From: an uncultured Pirellula sp.
Lineage (GTDB): Bacteria > Planctomycetota > Planctomycetia > Pirellulales > Pirellulaceae
Length of the DNA: 7,490 nucleotides
Reading direction: 5' to 3'
Assembly: GCA_903837255.1 (NCBI GenBank)
Contig: CAILTZ010000464.1
Span: forward strand, 1-7,490
The notes beneath the pieces are model-generated. The model saw nothing but the letters and a program-made list of their open reading frames with translations. It searched no databases and was not told the origin of the DNA. Positions 1 through 6,890 of this stretch are shown one piece after another; position 1 is the stretch's first letter, and each line of letters begins with the position of its first letter. Position numbers and translations under genes: made by a program.

Positions 1-2591
1 GCCCAGAGGATGTCCTCGAGCGCAATGCGTCGATCCTGGGCCGACTGCAATGCATCGACACTCGCGCGAAGCTCTCGCTCGGAGGGTTTGCGGCACAAAG
101 CCCGCAGGAATAGTTCCTCGATTACTTTTTCGGGGACCTGTTCGGGTCCCAGCCTAGCCGTGTCACCCTGGCTGTGAGCATCGAGCTGCTTGATATAGTC
201 AGTCAGGCGGTTGTCTGGTGAAGCGATCTTGTCTCGGATCTCGACACCGTTGGACATCGCTAGGGATTGTCCTAGGGAGATTTGGTTCGAGCGTTCGCAT
301 TCGCAGACCAGCAAGCGATTGGGTTTGCCGAAGGTTGTTAGAAACCCAGGTTTCTTGGGGATACCGGGCATTCGCATCGCGCTATAGACGGTCGAATTCT
401 CTTCGTCCCCGGTGCGCATCGGGCTCGGAACCCCTGTGACATCGCTGATCGCATCCATCAAGTGTTCGGCGGCTAGCCGCCTGAGTGGATAGGATGCAAA
501 GTAGGGGGAGGTCGGCAGAGTATTCTCATCGGTCGAGTCGGCTGCACTCGAACGTGCAAAGGCGGAGCTTGTAAGGATGTTTCTCGAAAGCCGCTTGAGC
601 GAATATCCCTCTGAGCGAAACTCGCTTGCGAGCTCATCGAGCAGTTCAGGATTGCTCGGCGGGTTGGATTCGCGAAAGTCATCGGGAGGATCGACGATGC
701 CACGACCGAAGTACTGGGACCAAACTCGGTTGGCTAGATTCGCATCAAAGTGAGGGTTGTTTTCGGTTAGCCAGGTTGCAAGGTCTTGAAGGACCGTGCG
801 CTTTGGCGTCGCCTCGCTGGGCACGCTGGCGATTGGCATGCCGGCGATTGGCATGCCGGCAAATGGTAGCCCCGAGGGGCCGACCATCTTGGAGCGACCT
901 GGGTGTTTGATCTGCGGCTTGTTTTCGGTAAGCGAGATGATTTCATCGCCGGTGATGACGTGTTTATCGAGCGCATCCTTGGGCTTGTTGTCGATCTGCT
1001 TGCGCTCGAGGGTTGTAAAGTGGGCTGCCAAGCCATAGTAGTCGTCTTGCTTCCAACGATCGAAGGGATGGTTATGGCATTTTGCACACGCGATACGAAC
1101 TCCGAGGAAGACTTGGGCGGTCGATTCGGCCGCGACTTCCGGGTCGCGATGGGTTCGATAAAACGAGGCTGGAGGATTCCCGTAGGTGCTGCCGGTGCTC
1201 GATACAAGTTCGGCGATCCAGTCCTTCATCGGTCGATCCGAAGCGGCTTGCTCGCGAAGCCAATCGTGGAGCAAGTTCGCACCTTGGGAGCTCATCACCT
1301 TGTCCTCGTTTCGGATCAGGTCGCTCCATCGCATGGCCCAAGCGTAGTCAAAGCTTGGGTCGGCCAGCAGCTGGTCGATTCTCTGTTCGTTGCGCATGGG
1401 GCTTGAGTCGTTTAGGTATTCCAACGTCTCATCGGGCGAGGGGAGTCGACCGATCGTCACCAAATAGAGTCGACGCAAGAATGTTCCGTCATCGGCTGGG
1501 CCTGCCAAGTGGATTTGCAGTTGCTCGCACTGCTTGGCGATTGCGCGGTCCAGAGGGTGGTTTGCGACTAGTGATGCCGTGCTAGGTGGATCGTTTGATT
1601 CACCTAGGAAGACAACGCGAGCAGCCCCGCGGCCGTTAAGATACGTTGCGCTGATCGAGAGGTCCATCGCATGCTGGGCAAGGATTCTGCCGTCCTGTTG
1701 GACTTCAACGCCCGAGGGCAAGCTCAGTTCGAGCCTTGACCAACGAGTCACATCGCGGACCGAACCGTCGACATAGTGTGCTTGGACAATCACCCGTGCA
1801 GATCGGTTTCCCTTGGTGATGCGTTGCAGGTTTGGGAGGATCTCGATGGATTCAAGTGCCGCGGCGCTCGACCGCAGGGCTCCTTGCTCGATCCACTCCT
1901 TGATGGCTGCATATTCCGGGCTATCGACGGCAAAGCGTTTGGCACCCTGGTGGGCTTGCTGTGCCGTCGCCTTGAGAAGCAGGAGACTTTTGGCTGGATC
2001 AAAAAGATCGACTCGCCGCTGACCGAATTCGACCGCCAATCGGTAGTAATCAAACTGGGGATCATCCCCCCGGAGGCTGAGTCGAAACCCACCCTTGCCG
2101 TGCAGGTTTCCATGGCAGGTGCCAAGGTTGCAGCCGCTGCGAGTGAGTGTCGAGATCACTTCGCGGTCAAATGCCACGGGTGTGTCGGCCGAGACGCTCA
2201 CGGAGGCTTGGGCCGAGAGAGACTCCAAGTGGGCAGTGATGCTAGTGGAACCCGGTTCGAGGGCCACCAATCGGTCCGATTCGATTCGGGTATGGTTAGG
2301 CGATTGGATTTGCCATTGGAGTCTCTCATCGCTGGTCACATCGAGGGCTGTACCGTCGGGTTGGACCAACAAAACGGTCAGTTCAGCGGGGTAACGGGGG
2401 GAGGTATAGAGCGTTTGCGGAAGGATTTTCAACGTCGCCGAGGGGACGTCAGAAGGCTCCCCGCCTAGGAGCGGTTGGCCCAGCAGAGATTGGCCCAGCG
2501 GAGATTGCGGGATGCCAACGAGCAGAGTCAGCGCTATCAGAGCCAGTCGAGCGAGCCGATGCGAGAACACGGTAGGGGTGGGGATTTCCAT
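1..2591 (-). CDS. DUF1549/DUF1553 (PSCyt/PSD1-type) exported cytochrome-like protein, C-terminus cut by window edge
   Basis: One uninterrupted minus-strand frame runs from ATG at 2591-2589 to base 1 (863 codons, no stop). Residues 1 to about 30 form a signal peptide (basic HRLAR, then LALIALTLLVG). Residues about 55-135 look like an Ig/BIG2-like beta domain. At 154-160 there is a C-X4-C-H motif within GCNLGTCHG, the family's variant haem-type site. A second Ig-like stretch follows at about 255-330, then DUF1549 (about 345-545) with a canonical CAKCH at 502-506. DUF1553 starts near 598 (RVWSQYFGRGIVDPPDDF) and runs to the edge. The last visible residues, ALEDILWA, normally lie about ten residues before the family's end, so little is missing. 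The family is typical of Planctomycetota; its biochemical role is unsettled, though carbohydrate breakdown or periplasmic electron transfer has been proposed. The linker near 580-592 has an AGMPI repeat. There is no clear ribosome binding site. Confidence 0.95.
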   Translation of the reverse strand, partial: MEIPTPTVFSHRLARLALIALTLLVGIPQSPLGQSLLGQPLLGGEPSDVPSATLKILPQTLYTSPRYPAELTVLLVQPDGTALDVTSDERLQWQIQSPNHTRIESDRLVALEPGSTSITAHLESLSAQASVSVSADTPVAFDREVISTLTRSGCNLGTCHGNLHGKGGFRLSLRGDDPQFDYYRLAVEFGQRRVDLFDPAKSLLLLKATAQQAHQGAKRFAVDSPEYAAIKEWIEQGALRSSAAALESIEILPNLQRITKGNRSARVIVQAHYVDGSVRDVTRWSRLELSLPSGVEVQQDGRILAQHAMDLSISATYLNGRGAARVVFLGESNDPPSTASLVANHPLDRAIAKQCEQLQIHLAGPADDGTFLRRLYLVTIGRLPSPDETLEYLNDSSPMRNEQRIDQLLADPSFDYAWAMRWSDLIRNEDKVMSSQGANLLHDWLREQAASDRPMKDWIAELVSSTGSTYGNPPASFYRTHRDPEVAAESTAQVFLGVRIACAKCHNHPFDRWKQDDYYGLAAHFTTLERKQIDNKPKDALDKHVITGDEIISLTENKPQIKHPGRSKMVGPSGLPFAGMPIAGMPIASVPSEATPKRTVLQDLATWLTENNPHFDANLANRVWSQYFGRGIVDPPDDFRESNPPSNPELLDELASEFRSEGYSLKRLSRNILTSSAFARSSAADSTDENTLPTSPYFASYPLRRLAAEHLMDAISDVTGVPSPMRTGDEENSTVYSAMRMPGIPKKPGFLTTFGKPNRLLVCECERSNQISLGQSLAMSNGVEIRDKIASPDNRLTDYIKQLDAHSQGDTARLGPEQVPEKVIEELFLRALCRKPSERELRASVDALQSAQDRRIALEDILW
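829..858. repeat. Two tandem 15-base repeats inside the DUF1549/DUF1553 gene
   Basis: GCGATTGGCATGCCG occurs twice back to back, and a partial third copy follows. On the coding (minus) strand it gives the five-residue repeat AGMPI AGMPI, in the variable linker between DUF1549 and DUF1553. Fifteen bases keep the frame, so copy number can change without breaking the protein. Each unit contains the palindrome GGCATGCC. Confidence 0.8.
2471..2506. repeat. Imperfect 15-base tandem repeat just after the signal peptide of the DUF1549/DUF1553 gene
   Basis: The plus strand reads GCGGTTGGCCCAGCA, then GAGATTGGCCCAGCG, then GAGATT. On the coding strand this gives SPLGQ-SLLGQ-PLLGG, a five-residue repeat just beyond the signal peptide. 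It probably forms a flexible spacer in front of the first domain. The same bases contain a plus-strand TTG at 2475 that opens a spurious N-terminal extension of the thioesterase frame. Confidence 0.6.
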
Positions 2592-2627
2592 AAAGGAATT
2601 GGGCTCGTGGGAGTTGGAGGATCTTCA

Positions 2628-2633
2628 AGTATA
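2628..2633 (-). promoter_or_regulatory. Possible -10 box (TATACT) for the DUF1549/DUF1553 gene
   Basis: On the minus strand TATACT lies about 37 bases upstream of the ATG at 2591, inside the 117-base divergent spacer. It differs from the TATAAT consensus at one position. No good -35 hexamer lies 16-18 bases further upstream, so this is only a candidate. The spacer must also hold the promoter of the oppositely oriented thioesterase, for which I see no convincing boxes. Confidence 0.25.
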
Positions 2634-2708
2634 GCTAAAGTTAAGCAGTCTCGTAGTGAAAAATCGGTCCTCGAATTCGGGGATCTAGCCGTAGCAGTAT
2701 GGAAAATA

Positions 2709-3122
2709 ATGACCAAAGACACATTCGATCGGTTTTCCGACGCAGCCGTTTCGCGTCTGATCGGTTTTCAGGTGGCGCAGGCGACTCAGGAGGACAGGGA
2801 TCGGGGGTTGGCGGTCGTCGAGCTTGAGGTCGACGAGCGGTTTCACAATCCGATGGGCAGGGTGCATGGTGGGATTCTAGCGGCGTTGGCCGATGCGGCG
2901 ATGGGGATTGCCTTTGGCAGGATGCTCGATGCGGGTCAGGATTTCTCGACGGTGGATTTGCAGATACAGTACATGCGGCCGGTCAAGACGAGGCAGCTTG
3001 CGGCCAAGGCTTGGGTCAAGCAGCGGGGGTTGCGGATCGGGTTCGTCGAGTGCGAGATCCGCGACTCGCGCGATCGGCTCATCGCCTGCGCGACGTGCAC
3101 TTGCACGACGATCGAACTTTAG
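2709..3122 (+). CDS. PaaI-like hotdog-fold thioesterase (acyl-CoA thioesterase family)
   Basis: A 137-residue protein of the usual size for a single hotdog domain. Residues 46-66 carry the PaaI/YbgC-type signature: HNPMG (Asn47, Gly50), HGG at 53-55, and Asp62 in LADAAMG. These correspond to the substrate-binding HGG turn and the helix acidic residue used in thioester hydrolysis. FSTVDLQIQYMRPV (79-92) matches the conserved second strand region. Members hydrolyse acyl- or aryl-CoA thioesters in the cytoplasm, and no signal peptide is present. The frame is open further upstream from TTG 2475, but that extension is low-complexity and overlaps the divergent gene. I therefore chose ATG 2709, which has a weak GGAAAA upstream. 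It appears monocistronic, so the exact substrate cannot be inferred from neighbours. Confidence 0.9.
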   Translation: MTKDTFDRFSDAAVSRLIGFQVAQATQEDRDRGLAVVELEVDERFHNPMGRVHGGILAALADAAMGIAFGRMLDAGQDFSTVDLQIQYMRPVKTRQLAAKAWVKQRGLRIGFVECEIRDSRDRLIACATCTCTTIEL

Positions 3123-3307
3123 CTGCACAAGATAATTCGCCTTAAGCGACCTTGTTAAGCACTGTTTTCTATGTTGCCCGCCTCATAAATTTGGTGGGTT
3201 TGCAGGCCGCCCCGGAACCGGTGGCTGGCGCATCTGGGCGGGCTGTTTGGTTTTAGCCCGGAGGGCGATTGTTCGGTGCACCTCGCGATGGGTAATCACA
3301 TGGGGGA
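3123..3307. other. Convergent intergenic spacer with GC-rich palindromes
   Basis: No gene is visible between the two converging stop codons. The stretch holds an inverted repeat GCCCGCC (3176-3182) / GGCGGGC (3237-3243), followed on the plus strand by a T-rich TGTTTGGTTTT. It also holds the short palindrome GCCCGGAGGGC near 3258 and CCGGAACCGG near 3213. Such GC-rich palindromic pieces often belong to dispersed intergenic repeats and could also fold when transcripts from either side run through. No canonical terminator (tight stem plus T-run) is clear. Confidence 0.4.
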
Positions 3308-5476
3308 TTAACGATCTGGGGTCATTGGATTGGGCAAACCCAACTCCTTTTCTAAATGCTCAAACAGCGGCATCTTCCTGTATTGCTCTGCATTTCTGAG
3401 GCTCGTCGGCACTCGACTGGCGACTACCGCAAGCACCTCCGGGATATCGCAAAATCGCAGAATGCCACTGAGCACGAACCCCTTCGAATAAGCCTCTGGG
3501 TCGAGCGAATGCAACTCCAAAGCCTCAATCGTATTAGTCTCCATCAAAGCGACATGCAATGCGTGCACCGACCTCTGCCCTCCAGCCTTCAGCCGAACCA
3601 CATCCGTGCTATGCTCGGAACATACCGCTCGAATCGCTTGCAATGCACCGGCGACCTGCCTGCCCTCAAGCGACCAACCCACCAGCAAATAAGACCGCCT
3701 CCAATGAAGTCCTGTCTTGTCGGCCGTATCCCATCGCCAGGGCCCAGTCCCCTCGGGAAACACTAAATACGTTGTCCTCTTGGGATCCGCTTGGGCTATG
3801 AGGCTTCGCCAAGCCTCGCCGAGTATTTGACCTTTGACCAGAGCGTCTCCGTTGACCTTCTGGCGATCCAGTGCGTCGGGGTTGGTGGTGGTTGTCCAAG
3901 CATCCCAGAGTGAATCGTCTGCCAAGACCACCGTTGCCATGTCGGTAGGCTCGACCAAGGACTCGATCCTCAGGAGCGTCGCGCATGGGATCGCCCCCGA
4001 TTCGCACTCGAGTTGCGTGATCGACCAATCTCCTTGCGATACCCTGCGCTCGGTTTCGACCAATCGCACTTTCTGGTTTCGTTTATCCTCGTTTCGCTTG
4101 CCGGCCGGCTTATCCGATTCCTCTTGCGGCTTCAAAGCGAATTCGGGAAGCCGTCCGTAGACCGATCCGGAGACCTCCTCTCGGATCGATCTGGAGCGCG
4201 CAGTCCATACTCCCAAGTCAGCTGGCAAAGAGTTGTTTTTAGCTGAGGGACTCGGTGCCTTTGGCACAAACCACTCGTGCACATCCGTGACACGCTGGTC
4301 GTCAGGTAGTCGATCAAAGACCTTTAGATCCTTCTTGGCAAAGAGCGGTTCGGCGGCTCGCTCAAGTTTGCGTTTGGTGCCCAGCAGATGGCGATCCAGC
4401 CAGACAAAGCATCCGAGTTGGAGCTCCTGCGTGTCTTCATGACCGCCTGTGGTCCATTGGATTCCAAGATTGTTTTTCGATTCGAGGGCATAGACAGCTT
4501 GGGTTTGTTGTTGGACTCGAAAGACACCATCAAGGGGGAAGATCGGGTCCTGGTCGGTGTTCCCGATCAGCAGTGCTCGAGGGTGAACCATGGCGGCTAG
4601 GGTCGAGTAATCCCAGCCGTATCGGTTGTTAAAGAACATGCAATCGCAGTGGCCCCGGATGATTTGGTCGACGACATGGTTTCGAAGATCGGTGATCCCG
4701 GCGACCGGCACGGCCACTGCGATACGTTCGTCGATGGCCGCTGCATACCAGCTATAAGCTCCCCCGCCACTACGGCCGGTGATGCCGATCTTGGTGGCGT
4801 CGACCTCAGGGCGGCTGACGAGATAATCCACAGCGCGGATGGCATTCCAAGCTTCTGCGCCGGCGGGCGTGTACCCGCGCGAAGGCCAGTCCCAGCGATT
4901 CAAGCGATACAGGCCATGGTGGATGCCCTCGATCTCCCCGAGCTGAATGGTGTCGATGGCCATCGCAATGTAACCCTGCTTGGCAAACCAAGCCGGATGG
5001 TGTTGGTAATGGGTTTTGTTGCCGAGGCTCACGCCATTTTCTTTAACCTGTCCGTGTCCACAAACGTAAAGAACCGCTGGCAATGGTTTGTCGATCTTTT
5101 TGGGTCGATACAGATTGGCGGTCACATAGAGACCTGGGCTGCTTTGGAAGTGGAGTTTTTCGACGACGATGTCATCGAGCTCGAGCACGCCGGTCACTTG
5201 GGCTTGAAGCTCGGTCGATCGGGACTGCAGATCGGGCAGTCCGAGCATCTCGACAAGTTGTTGTCGAAGTACTTCGCGATGCTTAGCCCAATCCTCTTTC
5301 GTTGTAAACTGATTCAGATCGTTCGCCATTTCGATTTCCTCGACACGCTTTGCGAGCAACTGTCGAGTCAGTTCGATTCCTAGATTACCTTCAGGGTTGG
5401 ACGAGGATTGCTGGGCCCAGAGCGATTGGCTGATGAATACGACGAACGCCAAGGATGTGATAAAGTGCTTTGGCAT
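3308..5476 (-). CDS. Exported alpha/beta hydrolase, acetyl-xylan-esterase-like, with a degenerate second hydrolase domain
   Basis: A 722-residue protein starting at ATG 5476-5474. Residues 1-21 (MPKHFITSLAFVVFISQSLWA) are a clean signal peptide. The first domain (about 95-370) resembles the AXE1/acetyl-xylan-esterase type of alpha/beta hydrolase. Its nucleophile elbow is GITGRSGGG with Ser236; the likely acid is Asp308 or Asp310 in NTDQD, and the likely base His346 in GGHEDTQ. The oxyanion region VCGHGQ sits at 138-143. A charged linker (about 450-475) leads to a second region (about 480-700) with hydrolase-like blocks: VFPEGTGPW, GWSLEGRQVAGALQAIRAV, ALELHSLDPEAY. It lacks a Gly-X-Ser-X-Gly elbow, with KAGGQRSVH in its place. 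It probably removes acetyl or similar ester groups from polysaccharides outside the cytoplasm; the substrate is inferred. The frame stays open upstream to 5743, but that part is a DNA repeat. Confidence 0.9.
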   Translation of the reverse strand: MPKHFITSLAFVVFISQSLWAQQSSSNPEGNLGIELTRQLLAKRVEEIEMANDLNQFTTKEDWAKHREVLRQQLVEMLGLPDLQSRSTELQAQVTGVLELDDIVVEKLHFQSSPGLYVTANLYRPKKIDKPLPAVLYVCGHGQVKENGVSLGNKTHYQHHPAWFAKQGYIAMAIDTIQLGEIEGIHHGLYRLNRWDWPSRGYTPAGAEAWNAIRAVDYLVSRPEVDATKIGITGRSGGGAYSWYAAAIDERIAVAVPVAGITDLRNHVVDQIIRGHCDCMFFNNRYGWDYSTLAAMVHPRALLIGNTDQDPIFPLDGVFRVQQQTQAVYALESKNNLGIQWTTGGHEDTQELQLGCFVWLDRHLLGTKRKLERAAEPLFAKKDLKVFDRLPDDQRVTDVHEWFVPKAPSPSAKNNSLPADLGVWTARSRSIREEVSGSVYGRLPEFALKPQEESDKPAGKRNEDKRNQKVRLVETERRVSQGDWSITQLECESGAIPCATLLRIESLVEPTDMATVVLADDSLWDAWTTTTNPDALDRQKVNGDALVKGQILGEAWRSLIAQADPKRTTYLVFPEGTGPWRWDTADKTGLHWRRSYLLVGWSLEGRQVAGALQAIRAVCSEHSTDVVRLKAGGQRSVHALHVALMETNTIEALELHSLDPEAYSKGFVLSGILRFCDIPEVLAVVASRVPTSLRNAEQYRKMPLFEHLEKELGLPNPMTPDR

Positions 5477-5557
5477 AATAATTTCATAATGATCAATGAT
5501 GTAATGTTTCAGTGACAACGGAACACTCGCCAGTTTACCCCCCGCAGGAAAAAAATG

Positions 5558-5610
5558 CAGGGAACCGCAGGGAACCACAGGGAACCACAGGGAACCACAG
5601 GGAACCACAG
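5558..5610. repeat. 10-base tandem repeat array (GGAACCACAG, five units)
   Basis: Five head-to-tail units occupy 5561-5610, the first being the variant GGAACCGCAG and the other four identical, preceded by a partial CAG. On the minus strand the units read CTGTGGTTCC and would encode the proline-valine-glycine-rich string seen in the spurious hydrolase extension. The last unit runs directly into the arm of the neighbouring inverted repeat. Confidence 0.9.
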
Positions 5611-5689
5611 AGGCACAGAGGCAGAGAGGCAGAGAGGCAGAGAGTGTAATGCTCTTGTTCTCTCTGTGTCCTCTGTGCCTCTGTGGTTC
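5602..5689. repeat. Long hairpin: 19-base perfect inverted repeat enclosing 8-base tandem units
   Basis: GAACCACAGAGGCACAGAG at 5602-5620 is exactly complementary to 5671-5689. The 50-base loop begins with AGGCAGAG units (5619-5626, 5627-5634, 5635-5642, after the variant AGGCACAG at 5611-5618). Its far side, TTCTCTCTGTGTC, pairs partly with them, so the stem can extend. The consensus (ACCACAGAGGCACAGAGG...ACACAGAG) is, from general knowledge, a dispersed intergenic repeat found in several bacterial groups and often mis-annotated as protein (HRGHRE / LCLCASVV strings). It lies 126 bases upstream of the hydrolase start and may be in its leader. Confidence 0.9.
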
Positions 5690-5822
5690 AATTTCTTTGC
5701 TTCGGCGAGACCGCAACCATCGCCCTTTTAAAGAATCTTTCAATTCGTTCCCTTTTTTTCTTGCATCGCGGTTTGAGAACTGTTAGTTTCATTCAAAGCG
5801 TGCGAAGTAGCCCCGATATTGA

Positions 5823-6231
5823 ATGCTAAGTGCGATCCTGTGGCTCACGGAGCTCACCATGGTTATAACGCAGCAACGGATGGGTGACAGCGACTGCAGC
5901 TACGACTTTGGCGAGGCCCCACGTTTCCTGGACAAGCTTGAAGAAGGCTACGACTTTGTCATGGGCAACCGTTTCGCTGGCGGGATCATGCCTGGCGCGA
6001 TGCCTTGGCATCACCGCTACATCGGCAACCCGATCCTAAGCGGCCTGGGTCGTTTGTTGTATCGAACGCCATGTCGAGATTGGCATTGTGGACTTCGTGC
6101 CTTCAATCGAGCAAAAATGATTGGACTTGTTCTGAAGAGTGCATGGAGTCGTAAAATATTGGTTTCGGGTTAAAGGCAAGCAAGCAATCGCAGAACAGTC
6201 GATCGCGATTTATGGAAGGGTTACAGAATGA
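5823..6231 (+). pseudogene. Remnant of a family-2 glycosyltransferase (dolichol-phosphate-mannosyltransferase-like)
   Basis: The frame from ATG 5823 to the stop at 6171-6173 contains an unmistakable middle part of a GT2 enzyme from about 5880. It has MGDSDCSYDF (the nucleotide-sugar/metal-binding Asp region), then GYDFVMGNRFAGGI, PGAMPWHHRYIGNP and DWHCGLRAFNR. About 95 residues remain of a family normally over 300. The N-terminal Rossmann start (VVIPALNEE-type) is absent; bases 5840-5875 in another frame (HGYNAATDG) may be its last trace. After AFNR the reading degrades. One frame further on, 6169-6222 reads VKGKQAIAEQSIAIYGR, which fits the family's later VK...IAEVPI block and implies a one-base shift near 6168. 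The C-terminal membrane part is missing. Loss of both ends makes an active enzyme unlikely. Confidence 0.7.
6214..6220 (+). promoter_or_regulatory. Strong ribosome binding site for the gene at 6228
   Basis: GGAAGGG ends seven bases before ATG 6228. It lies inside the decayed tail of the glycosyltransferase remnant and fixes the start of the next gene. Genes further left in the window lack such a site. Confidence 0.6.
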
Positions 6232-6764
6232 GATATGTTCTAGCAATTGTTTGGTTCCTTGTCCCGCTTCTGTTGGCAAGTAGGTCCATTTCGCAACAAC
6301 CGCTCGCAAGTGACCTAGAGGCAAGCTGGGCTAGCAGGCAAAAGTCAACGAAGAATGTAGAGAGCGCAATCGTTGTGCAAACGACGTACCCAGCGAAATC
6401 ACAGGTCGCCATGGACACTGGAGAAAGATATCCTCCTAGTGATCTTTTGTTGAAGATGGAGTACACCGTTCTGTTTCAAGGCGATAGTCTTTTTCGCACT
6501 TCTAGGAAAGGCAAGGAGTTGGATATTGGGACAGGTGCAGTTGTCGATCAGTTCTACGATTGCGCGTGGTCTCAGGGCGAATCGAGATCGCATTTTCCGA
6601 ATAAGGATAGGTCTGGAAAATTCCCAACGGGGTTCATAGGCGACGAGGCATCGGACTTTGACAATATGTATCTGATGCCAGTGTTGATTCATTTCCTTCC
6701 AAACAGTACTTATTTTAACCCTCGTTCGGGTTTGCAGTATGAATTCGGAAAAAATGCGGTGTAG
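6228..6764 (+). CDS. N-terminal half of the interrupted exported protein
   Basis: If translation stops at TAG 6762, a 178-residue product results. Residues 1-23 (MRYVLAIVWFLVPLLLASRSISQ) form a signal peptide, followed by about 155 residues without cysteine motifs or repeats apart from one Cys in FYDCAWSQGE. Without the anchor in the second half it would be released into the periplasm and is probably unstable. Its start is well supported by GGAAGGG seven bases upstream. I do not recognise an enzymatic motif. Confidence 0.55.
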   Translation: MRYVLAIVWFLVPLLLASRSISQQPLASDLEASWASRQKSTKNVESAIVVQTTYPAKSQVAMDTGERYPPSDLLLKMEYTVLFQGDSLFRTSRKGKELDIGTGAVVDQFYDCAWSQGESRSHFPNKDRSGKFPTGFIGDEASDFDNMYLMPVLIHFLPNSTYFNPRSGLQYEFGKNAV

Positions 6765-6890
6765 ATAGACGGCAAGGAATGCTTTGAGTATCGCCCGAAA
6801 ATCGACTCCACGAGTCCTTCCTATGTCTACTTTGTTTCTCCCGATTGTGGCTATTGTTGTACACAGATAGAGAAACGTTGGGGGAGACAA

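Larger units (their letters stand above)
5477..5822. other. Intergenic region upstream of the hydrolase, dominated by repeats
   Basis: This stretch separates the minus-strand hydrolase from the plus-strand glycosyltransferase remnant. Bases 5558-5689 are the composite repeat described separately. The hydrolase promoter should lie here. On the minus strand TTGTCA (5518-5513) resembles a -35 box, but no well-spaced -10 follows it. Bases 5691-5822 are unremarkable apart from a T-run at 5752-5759 with no stem in front of it. The frames that cross this region are not convincing genes. Confidence 0.5.

Noticed and set aside
903..2468. Several plus-strand open frames (903-1406, 1082-1585, 1776-2468) opposite the DUF1549/DUF1553 gene
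   Set aside because: They are antisense to a continuous minus-strand frame with clear family motifs, and their translations show no recognisable domain.
2475..2708. N-terminal extension of the thioesterase from TTG 2475
   Set aside because: The added residues are low-complexity, overlap the divergent gene and its repeats, and have no counterpart in hotdog thioesterases, which start near the chosen ATG.
3141..3170. Terminator after the thioesterase (CTTAA...TTAAG followed by TGTTTTC)
   Set aside because: The stem is only five AT-rich pairs with a nine-base loop and the T-run is short, too weak to call.
3356..5383. Plus-strand frames 3356-3766 and 4649-5383
   Set aside because: They lie antisense to the hydrolase gene, which has an intact signal peptide and catalytic motifs; no domain is recognisable in them.
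5558..5689. CRISPR array
   Set aside because: The units are 8-10 bases, directly abutting, with no spacers.
5509..5691. Small minus-strand protein of 60 residues (MNHRGTEDTERT...)
   Set aside because: It is the translated composite repeat; such strings are a known annotation artefact.
6825..6863. Thioredoxin-like active site (VYFVSPDCGYCC)
   Set aside because: The surroundings match the 'VDPxxGYxPxxIE' stretch of LolA-like planctomycete proteins by position, and no thioredoxin fold elements are seen on either side. The CXXC spacing is probably coincidental.
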